Below the pieces are notes generated by a model. That model worked only from the letters and a program-made list of their open reading frames with translations. It was not told the origin of the DNA and ran no database searches. This document shows, one piece after another, positions 1 through 8,772 of a stretch of DNA of 8,772 nt (the first letter of the stretch is position 1; each line of letters starts with the position of its first letter). The stretch is from Myxococcota bacterium (GTDB lineage: Bacteria > Myxococcota > Polyangia > GCA-2747355 > JAKLHH01). The stretch covers positions 1 to 8,772 of the forward strand of contig JAKLHH010000248.1 in NCBI GenBank assembly GCA_022710245.1, given 5' to 3'. The position numbers and the translations under genes were made by a program.

Positions 1-2090
1 CTTGGCCGCGATCTGGCGGGCGCTCTCCGGGGTCAGCGGGCGGAAGCTGATCACGCGGTCGATGCGGTTGAAGAGCTCGGGAGGGAAGAACTCGCGCACG
101 GCGCGCGCGGCCTCCAGCATCGCCGCGCCCTCGGCCTCGGCGAAGCCCGGCGGCGGGCGCAGCCGCGAGCCGAGGTTGGAGGTCATGATCACCACCGCGC
201 GGGTGAAGTCGGCGACGTTGCCCGCCGCGTCGGTGAGCCGGCCCTCGTCGAAGAGCTGCAGCATCAGCTGGCCCACGGCCGGGTGAGCCTTCTCGATCTC
301 GTCGAGGAGGAGCACGCAGAACGGCTGCTGGCGCACCTGCTCGGTGAGCGCGCCGGCGGGCTGGAAGGAGTCGCCGCAGAGGCGCGCGGCGGCGCCCCCG
401 TCGGAGTACTCGCCCATGTCGAAGCGGACCAGGCGAGAGCTGCCGCCGTAGAGGTACTCGGCGAGGCACTTCGCGAGCTCGGTCTTGCCCGTGCCGGTCG
501 GGCCGGTGAAGAGGTAGACCGCAGAGGGCCGTCGCGGGTCGGTGAGCCCGGCGCGCAGGCGCAGCACCAGGTCGCGCGCGGCGAGGGCGCCCTCGGGCTG
601 GCCCATCACCTGCCGCGCGAAGGCCGCCTCGAGCTCCGCCGGGTCGAGCGGCGCGTCGGCGCGGAGCAGCTTCTCCGGCAGGCCGGTCTTCTGGCCGAGG
701 AGCGAGAGCAGCTCGCCGGGACCGAGGCTGGTGATCGCGCGCCGGCGCGCCGCCCGCGTCAGGTCGCGCAGCAGGTCGAGGAGCTTGCCGGGCAGCGCCG
801 AGCCCGGCAGCAGCGGCGCCGCGATCTCGAGGAGCGCCCGCCAGAGCGGGGCCTCGAAGACGATGCGGTAGGTGGCCTCGAGGGAGCGCGCCTCGCGCAG
901 CAGCATGCGCAGCGTCTCGGCGGCGGTCGCCTCGGGGAGGTGGACGCGCGAGAAGAGCGCGGCGAAGGAGGGCGCCTCGTCCTCGAGGCGCTGCAGCTGC
1001 TCCGGGGTGCACTCGCCGATCATCGCCAGCTCGCCCCGGGCGAGCGGCCCGTGGAAGACCTCGGCGAAGTTCCGCTCGCTGGCGCGGTGGCGGCCGAGGC
1101 GGCCGAAGGCGTGCAGGTCCTCGACCAGCAGCAGCACGCGGCGGGGGCCGCCGCGCGTCGCGTCGTCGAGGAGGTCGAGGCAGCGCTGCTCCCAGTCGCC
1201 GAGGTAGGACATGCCGGCGATCAGGCGCTGGCCGGAGACCGACCAGACGTGGCGCACGCGGTCGAGGTTGTGGTGGCCGCCGTAGCCGTCGGCCTGCAGC
1301 AGGTCGTGGATCGCGCAGTGGAGGAGCGTGGTCTTGCCGACGCGCGGCGCGCCGACGACGATCAGCGGCCGCCCGCGCCCGGCGAGGAGCACGCCGAGCT
1401 GCTCGCGCTGCGGTGAGCGCGGCAGGCCGAGCGGCAGCGCCAGGTCGGCGGCGCGCTGCGTGAGGTCGACGCCGAGGTCGCGCAGCACCTTGTAGCCGCC
1501 GCTCTTCGGCTTGGCGCCCTTCACCGGGTCGGCGCGCAGCTCGTCCCAGAGGCCGCGCTTGCGATCGGGGAGGCGGTCGAGGAGCGAGGGTGGCTGCAGC
1601 GAGAAGGAGACGACCTTCAGCCGCTCCTTGCCCGTCGACTGCAGCGCGGCGACCTCGTGCTCCTCGAGCTTGGCCCAGGCGCGCTGCAGGTAGACGGCCG
1701 CCAGCTCCTCGAGCGAGCCGCCCTCCTCGAGGAAGAACCACTCCTCCTGCCGGCCGGGGTGGTAGACGAGCTCGACCCGCGCCTCGCGGCTCACCCAGCG
1801 CGGCTCGAGGACCAGCGGGAAGCGGCCGGTGAGCTTCGTCTTGCCCCCCTCGCCCTTGAGGGTCAGCTCGAGGCGCACGCGCTCGAGGCGGATCCCCGGG
1901 CGCGGCTGGAAGCACTCCAGCTCCCCCGGGTCGAGCTTCGAGAGGAGCTGCTTCAGCTCGCCGATCAGCGCCTGCTGCACCTTCAGCTCGCTGCGGCCCT
2001 CGCGCCGCGTGGTGTGCGCGCCGAGGCCGAGCGTGACCCACTCCACCTGGCCGTCCTTGCGCGGCGCGACGTAGACGGGGAGCGTGAGGT

Positions 2091-2094
<4 letters not shown>
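1..2094 (-). CDS. Clp/Hsp100-like double AAA+ ATPase, second gene of a paralogous pair (3' end outside window)
   Basis: An uninterrupted frame runs from ATG 2094 to the window edge (698 codons; C-terminus missing). Residues 1-215 are not Clp_N repeats but a beta-rich region laid out like the N-terminus of the neighbouring paralogue. A Clp-type linker (GVDLTQRAADLALP) then leads into AAA+ domain 1 with Walker A GAPRVGKT (248-255, K254), pore segment AGMSYLG with Tyr297, and an atypical Walker B LLLVED (E325, D326). No arginine pair is seen where ClpB has ALERRF. There is no long ClpB-type middle domain. AAA+ domain 2 is canonical: GPTGTGKT (531-538, K537), LLLDEIEKAHP (D598, E599), sensor-1 TSNLG and arginine finger in FNRIDR (R677). 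The GYVG pore loop is missing; residues 571-581 read RLCGDSFQPAG. The start overlaps the upstream stop (ATGA) and has AAGGTGA just upstream. Family membership is secure. Hydrolysis-driven remodelling is inferred from domain 2, and substrate and cellular role are unknown. Confidence 0.9.
275..333. repeat. Near-identical direct repeat, copy 1 (Walker B of AAA+ domain 2, downstream ATPase gene)
   Basis: These 59 bases match 3742-3800 at 57 positions; the two differences are A/C and C/G. They encode the VRQQPFC...DEIEKAHP stretch of AAA+ domain 2. The repeat is a consequence of paralogy plus strong codon bias, possibly helped by gene conversion, and is not a mobile element. Confidence 0.75.
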
Positions 2095-5546
<3,452 letters not shown>

Positions 5547-5549
5547 CGA

Positions 5550-5557
5550 CTCCCTTC
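5550..5557 (-). promoter_or_regulatory. Ribosome binding site deciding the start of the 1151-aa ATPase
   Basis: On the minus strand GAAGGGAG lies 3 nt before ATG 5546, with its AAGG core 6 nt from the ATG. The sequence before the alternative ATG at 5573 (CTCCTGCGGA) offers no comparable site. This favours the shorter protein beginning MPEPETT. Confidence 0.55.
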
Positions 5558-5568
5558 GGGTGCCCGGG

Positions 5569-5598
5569 AGCATTCCGCAGGAGCGGCGCTCGGGTCAA
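5569..5598 (-). promoter_or_regulatory. Candidate promoter for the Clp-like ATPase operon
   Basis: Minus-strand TTGACC (5598-5593) is 5 of 6 to the sigma-70 -35 consensus. An 18-nt spacer separates it from AATGCT (5574-5569), a poor -10 match. If real, transcription would begin near 5562, downstream of the ATG at 5573, again supporting the start at 5546. The -10 element is weak. Confidence 0.25.
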
Positions 5599-5624
5599 CG
5601 GGTTCTCGCTCCAGGGTCGCCCGC

Positions 5625-5654
5625 TGGACAGCCGCCCCTCGCGTCTGGGATCAT
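5625..5654 (+). promoter_or_regulatory. Candidate promoter for the DUF5989/carbamoyltransferase operon
   Basis: TGGACA (5625-5630, 5 of 6 to TTGACA) and GATCAT (5649-5654, 4 of 6 to TATAAT) are separated by 18 nt. This would place the transcription start near 5661 and give a leader of about 36 nt before the first gene. The match is moderate; in DNA this GC-rich even a partial -10 is uncommon, but chance is possible. Confidence 0.3.
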
Positions 5655-5696
5655 CACCCCGAGCTCAGAGCAAGGGCGCGGAGAGCGCGAACGGAC

Positions 5697-5849
5697 ATGG
5701 GCGAGCTGCTGCGCGAGTACTGGCAGTTCCTCAAGCAGAGGAAGAAGTGGTGGCTGATCCCGCTCGTCGTCCTGCTCCTCGCGATCGGCGCCCTCATCCT
5801 CCTCGGCGAGTCCTCGGTGCTGGCCCCCTTCATCTACCCGCTCTTCTAG
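5697..5849 (+). CDS. DUF5989-type small single-pass membrane protein
   Basis: This encodes 50 aa, first gene of the plus-strand operon. An amphipathic N-terminal segment (MGELLREYWQFLKQRKKWW) with basic residues 13-17 is followed by one hydrophobic helix (about 19-37) and the ending LAPFIYPLF. The RKK-WWL pattern and the APFIY-LF tail are, from memory, typical of the DUF5989 family. Its members are about 50 aa and are commonly encoded directly before a carbamoyltransferase and an SxtJ-type gene, exactly as here. By the positive-inside rule the N-terminus is cytoplasmic. No biochemical function is known to me; a scaffold or membrane anchor for the carbamoyltransferase is only an inference. The start lacks a good ribosome binding site (GGAG lies 13 nt upstream), but no other in-frame start fits the family length. 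The next gene begins 13 nt after its stop. Confidence 0.85.
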   Translation: MGELLREYWQFLKQRKKWWLIPLVVLLLAIGALILLGESSVLAPFIYPLF

Positions 5850-5862
5850 CCGGGTGGCCGCG

Positions 5863-7701
5863 ATGAGCTGCCACCTCCTCGGCGTCTCGGCCTACTACCA
5901 CGACAGCGCCGCCTGCCTGGTCTCGGACGGCCGCGTGGTCGCGGCGAGCCAGGAGGAGCGCCACAGCCGCCGCAAGCACGACCCCGCCTTCCCGGCCGGC
6001 GCCGTCGCCGCCTGCCTCGAGCTCGGCGGCGTGCGCCTGGACGAGCTCGCCGCGGTGGTCTTCTACGAGAAGCCCTTCCTCAAGTTCGACCGCCTCCTCG
6101 AGACGCACCTCACCCTGGCGCCTCGCGGGCTGCGCGCGTTCCTCGCCGCGATGCGCCTCTGGCCCGGGCGGCGGCTGCCGATGCGCCGTCAGCTCCGCCG
6201 CGAGCTCGGCTGGGCGGGCGAGGTGCTCTTCGTCGAGCACCACCTCTCGCACGCGGCGAGCGCCTTCTACCCGAGCCCCTTCGAGGAGGCCGCGGTGGTC
6301 ACCCTCGACGGCGTCGGCGAGTGGGCGACCACCACCATCGGCCACGGGCAGGGGCGGCGCCTGCGGCTCCTTCGCGAGCTCCGCTTCCCGCACTCGCTCG
6401 GGCTCCTCTACAGCGCCTTCACCGCCTTCTGCGGCTTCAAGGTCAACTCCGGCGAGTACAAGCTGATGGGCCTCGCGCCCTACGGCGAGCCGAGCTATCG
6501 CGAGCTCATCCTGCGCGAGCTCCTCGATCTCAAGGAGGACGGCTCCTTCCGCCTGAACCTGCGCTACTTCGACTTCCCGGTGAGCGCGACGCGGATGAGC
6601 GGGCCGCGGCTCGCCGCGCTCCTCGGCGGGCCGCCGCGCGCGCCCGAGGGGCCGCTCACCGAGCGCGAGCTCGACCTCGCCGCCTCCATCCAGGCGGTGA
6701 CCGAGGAGGTCGTCCTGCGCATCGCCCGCCACGCGCGCGCGCTCACCGGCTCGCCGCGCCTCTGCCTCGCCGGCGGGGTCGCGCTCAACTGCGTCGCCAA
6801 CGGGCGGCTCCTCCGCGAGCGCGCCTGCGAGGAGCTCTGGGTGCAGCCGGCGGCCGGCGACGCGGGCGGCGCGCTCGGCGCCGCGCTCGCCGCCTGGCAC
6901 CTGCACCTCGGCCACGAGCGCGCGGCGACGCTCCCCGACGCGCAGGGCGGCTCGCTCCTCGGCGAGGCCTGGGACGACGCGGCGATCGAGGCCTACCTCA
7001 CCGGGGTCGGCGCGCGCTTCCGCCGGCTCGAGCGCGCGGCGCTGCTCCGCGAGGTGGTGGAGCGCCTGGCGGCCGGGCGAGTGGTCGGCTGGTTCCAGGG
7101 GCGGATGGAGTTCGGACCGCGGGCGCTCGGCGGGCGCAGCATCCTCGGCGACCCGCGCGGGCGGGAGATGCTGAGCCGCGTGAACCTCAAGATCAAGGGG
7201 CGCGAGTCGTTCCGCCCGCTGGCGCCCGCGGTGCCAGCCGATCGCGCCGCCGAGTGGTTCGAGCTCGAGGGCGCCTCGCCGTACATGCTGCTGACCGCGC
7301 CGGTCGCCGCCTCGCGACGGGGCGCCCCGCGAAGGCGCGAGGACGGGCAGGCGGCGGGCGAGCCGGCGCGCGGCCTGGCGCGGCTCCAGCAGGTCGCCTC
7401 CGAGCTCCCGGCGGTGACCCACGTCGATGGCTCCGCGCGCGTGCAGACCGTCGACGAGCGGAGCCCCCTCTTCCTCGAGCTGCTGCGCGCCTTCGGCGAG
7501 CGGACCGGCTGCCCGGTGCTGATCAACACGTCGTTCAACGTGCGCGGCGAGCCGATCGTCCGCACTCCTGGCGACGCGCTCCGCGGCCTGATGCGGACCG
7601 AGATGGATGACCTCGCGATCGGCAGCTTCCTCCTCGAGCGCGAGGCGCAGGACCCGGCCACGCTGCGCGAGCGCTGGGACGAGCGCTTCGAGCTGGACTG
7701 A
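5863..7701 (+). CDS. NodU/TobZ/HypF-C-type carbamoyltransferase
   Basis: This encodes 612 aa from ATG 5863. A GTG at 5854 is also in frame, but the ATG puts the conserved LGVSAYYHDSAACLV at the usual distance from the N-terminus and has GGGTGG upstream. The family transfers a carbamoyl group from carbamoyl phosphate, through an adenylated intermediate, to a hydroxyl of a sugar or metabolite. Conserved blocks in order are HHLSHAASAFY (H126, H127, H130; metal/catalytic), LDGVGEW (D149), GEYKLMGLAPYGEP, the nucleotide-site block LAGGVALNC (N309) and AAGDAGGALGAAL. The C-terminal carbamoyltransferase part has MEFGPRALGGRSIL (E416, R420), KGRESFRPLAPAV, THVDGSARVQTV (about 519-530) and VLINTSFNVRGEPIV (N555). 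All key motifs are present, so it is probably active and cytoplasmic. Residues 482-514, between APV and LPAVTH, form a basic, probably disordered linker. The acceptor is unknown. Confidence 0.96.
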   Translation: MSCHLLGVSAYYHDSAACLVSDGRVVAASQEERHSRRKHDPAFPAGAVAACLELGGVRLDELAAVVFYEKPFLKFDRLLETHLTLAPRGLRAFLAAMRLWPGRRLPMRRQLRRELGWAGEVLFVEHHLSHAASAFYPSPFEEAAVVTLDGVGEWATTTIGHGQGRRLRLLRELRFPHSLGLLYSAFTAFCGFKVNSGEYKLMGLAPYGEPSYRELILRELLDLKEDGSFRLNLRYFDFPVSATRMSGPRLAALLGGPPRAPEGPLTERELDLAASIQAVTEEVVLRIARHARALTGSPRLCLAGGVALNCVANGRLLRERACEELWVQPAAGDAGGALGAALAAWHLHLGHERAATLPDAQGGSLLGEAWDDAAIEAYLTGVGARFRRLERAALLREVVERLAAGRVVGWFQGRMEFGPRALGGRSILGDPRGREMLSRVNLKIKGRESFRPLAPAVPADRAAEWFELEGASPYMLLTAPVAASRRGAPRRREDGQAAGEPARGLARLQQVASELPAVTHVDGSARVQTVDERSPLFLELLRAFGERTGCPVLINTSFNVRGEPIVRTPGDALRGLMRTEMDDLAIGSFLLEREAQDPATLRERWDERFELD

Positions 7702-7702
7702 C

Positions 7703-8134
7703 ATGATCACCCTGCCGCCCCCCGCCACGCCCAGGCAGCTCCGCCTCTTCGGGGTCGCGCTCGCGCTCCTCGCCGCGGCGGCGAGCGCGCTCCTCCTCGC
7801 GCGCGGCCGGGCGCTCGCGGGCGGCTGCGCGCTCGGCGCGGGCGGGCTCACCGGCCTCCTCGCGCTGCTGCGGCCGGCGCTCCTCCGCTTCGTGCAGCGG
7901 CCGCTCGCCCTGGGCGCGGCGCTCCTCGGCGTGGTGAACGCCACGCTCCTGCTCACGCTGGTCTTCTTCCTCTGGGTGACGCCGGTCGCGCTCCTCCGCC
8001 GCCTGCGCGGGCACGACCCGCTGTGCCGTCGCCGGGAGCCGGGCGCGACGAGCTACTGGGAGCCGCGCGGCCCCGCGGGCGGGGCTGGCTCGCCCGAGGA
8101 GGCCCTGCCAGACTCCTTCAAGCGGCCGTTCTGA
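7703..8134 (+). CDS. SxtJ-type integral membrane protein
   Basis: This encodes 143 aa starting 1 nt after the carbamoyltransferase stop (TGACATG), so translation is probably coupled. There are three hydrophobic stretches: about 14-33, 38-56 and 68-98, the last long and ending TPVALLRRL. A cytoplasmic-type basic tail follows with GHDPLCRRREPGATSYW and ends DSFKRPF. The TPV-RRL-G-DPL-RR pattern followed by SYW and a terminal phenylalanine is the signature I associate with SxtJ family proteins, which usually sit beside carbamoyltransferase genes. The name comes from the cyanobacterial saxitoxin cluster; nothing else here points to toxin biosynthesis. Molecular function is not established. A membrane partner or recruiting factor for the carbamoyltransferase is an inference from gene order. 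Confidence 0.85.
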   Translation: MITLPPPATPRQLRLFGVALALLAAAASALLLARGRALAGGCALGAGGLTGLLALLRPALLRFVQRPLALGAALLGVVNATLLLTLVFFLWVTPVALLRRLRGHDPLCRRREPGATSYWEPRGPAGGAGSPEEALPDSFKRPF

Positions 8135-8772
8135 TGAAGCGCCTCCTCTTCACCCTGGTCACCGCGCTCCTCGTCCTCGCGCTGGTCGACCTCGTCATCT
8201 ACCTCTCGCCGCTCGAGCGCCGCCTCGATCAGCTCCGCGCCGCGCGCGAGCAGGTCGTGCGCCTCGGGTACCGCTGCCGCCAGCCGGCGCTGCTCCTCTC
8301 CGCGCGCGTCCCGGCCGGCGCGCCGCGCGGGACACGTCTCTACCTGACCGACGACGAGGGCCCCTACTGGCCGGCGCGCGTGCAGGTGCCGAAGCCCGCC
8401 GGCACGCTCCGCGTCTTCCTGCTCGGCGACTCGGTCGCCTTCGGCCTCACCACCCTCGAGGGCAAGGCCCCCGAGCGCGAGCAGCTGCGCCGCACCTCGA
8501 CCGGCGTCGTCCTCGAGCGGCTCCTCGACGCGCACCTCGCCCCGCGCGGGCAGCGCGCCGAGGTGGTGAGCCTCGGGCTGCCGGGCAGCATCTCCGAGTG
8601 TGTCCTCCGCCGCGCGCGCGAGGTGGCGCGCCTGCAGCCGGACGCGGTGGTCGCCTACGTCGGGCCGAACGACCTCAACCCGACGATGATCCTCTCGACG
8701 CTGCACCCCGCGCGGCACCGCACGAGCTGGCTCACCGATCACTGGCGGCTGGCGCGGCTCCTCGTCGCGCAG
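8134..8772 (+). CDS. Membrane-anchored SGNH/GDSL-family hydrolase or acyltransferase (3' end outside window)
   Basis: ATG 8134 overlaps the preceding stop by 1 nt (TGATG); 213 codons lie in the window and the frame is still open at its end. Residues 4-24 (LLFTLVTALLVLALVDLVIYL) form a signal anchor, so the rest is probably periplasmic or extracytoplasmic. Block I is FLLGDSVAFG with nucleophile Ser100. Block II reads SLGLPGSIS (about 151-159), where a canonical SGNH enzyme has Asn before the Gly. Block III is YVGPNDL (G177, N179). The catalytic Asp-x-x-His of block V would be beyond the window. The family hydrolyses or transfers acyl esters, often on carbohydrates. With a carbamoyltransferase in the same operon, editing or acylation of the same glycan is a reasonable inference but not shown. 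Confidence 0.88.
   Translation, partial: MKRLLFTLVTALLVLALVDLVIYLSPLERRLDQLRAAREQVVRLGYRCRQPALLLSARVPAGAPRGTRLYLTDDEGPYWPARVQVPKPAGTLRVFLLGDSVAFGLTTLEGKAPEREQLRRTSTGVVLERLLDAHLAPRGQRAEVVSLGLPGSISECVLRRAREVARLQPDAVVAYVGPNDLNPTMILSTLHPARHRTSWLTDHWRLARLLVAQ

Larger units (their letters stand above)
5547..5696. other. Divergent intergenic region (150 bp)
   Basis: This is the only sizeable non-coding stretch in the window. It separates the minus-strand ATPase operon from the plus-strand carbamoyltransferase operon, so it must hold the promoters of both unless they lie inside the genes. I see weak promoter-like elements in both directions. I see no clear inverted repeat that would mark an operator, no terminator and no structured RNA. 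Confidence 0.6.

Noticed and set aside
283..1416. Plus-strand open frame of 377 codons
   Set aside because: It lies antisense to the downstream Clp-like gene, whose frame carries all AAA+ motifs. The plus-strand product has biased composition and no recognisable domain.
5571..5573. ATG 5573 as start of the upstream ATPase (9 extra residues)
   Set aside because: There is no ribosome binding site before it, and it overlaps the candidate -10 element, whereas ATG 5546 is preceded by GAAGGGAG.
5854..5856. GTG 5854 as start of the carbamoyltransferase
   Set aside because: It would add only 3 residues with no Shine-Dalgarno match. ATG 5863 fits the family N-terminus better.
5830..7956. Minus-strand open frame of 708 codons opposite the carbamoyltransferase
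   Set aside because: The opposite strand encodes a complete carbamoyltransferase with all motifs. The antisense product is compositionally biased and motif-free.
7703..8134. Saxitoxin-type biosynthesis suggested by the SxtJ family name
   Set aside because: The family is widespread beside carbamoyltransferases, and none of the other toxin-pathway enzymes are present.
8053..8742. Minus-strand open frame of 229 codons
   Set aside because: It overlaps the SxtJ-type and SGNH genes in antisense and lacks any recognisable motif.

Overview
This is a very GC-rich window (roughly three quarters G+C by eye) that is almost fully coding. It suits a high-GC Gram-negative-type bacterium such as a myxobacterium or other former deltaproteobacterium, or a planctomycete-like lineage. 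The taxonomic guess rests only on base composition and gene families, so it is weak. No RNA gene, CRISPR array, insertion sequence or clear terminator is visible. Both ends of the window cut through genes.

Left two thirds (1-5546, minus strand): two large, tandem, paralogous Clp/Hsp100-like double AAA+ ATPases in one operon. The upstream gene (5546 to 2091, 1151 aa) and the downstream gene (2094 to beyond position 1, 698 residues in the window) overlap by an ATGA stop/start. Both have the same layout: a non-Clp N-terminal domain of about 200 residues, a degenerate first AAA+ domain, no ClpB-type middle domain, and a second AAA+ domain with intact Walker A, Walker B, sensor-1 Asn and arginine finger but no aromatic pore loop. 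The 1151-aa protein also has a C-terminal extension of about 350 residues that reads like a bacterial class-I peptide chain release factor (coiled-coil/PCRF part and possibly the extreme C-terminal part) without the GGQ catalytic domain. This Clp-like/release-factor-like fusion, encoded beside a divergent partner ATPase, is the most unusual thing in the window.

Middle (5547-5696): a 150-bp divergent intergenic region, with weak candidate promoters facing both ways.

Right third (5697-8772, plus strand): a tightly packed operon of a 50-aa DUF5989-type membrane protein, a NodU/TobZ-type carbamoyltransferase (612 aa), a 143-aa SxtJ-type membrane protein, and the start of a membrane-anchored SGNH/GDSL hydrolase. 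The last three junctions are a 1-nt gap, a 1-nt overlap and a short gap, so the genes are probably translated together. The set suggests O-carbamoylation plus ester transfer or hydrolysis on an envelope or secreted glycan or metabolite. The substrate cannot be told from the sequence. The saxitoxin-derived name SxtJ does not mean toxin synthesis here.

Whether the divergent ATPase operon and the carbamoylation cassette work together is not shown by the sequence beyond their shared intergenic region.
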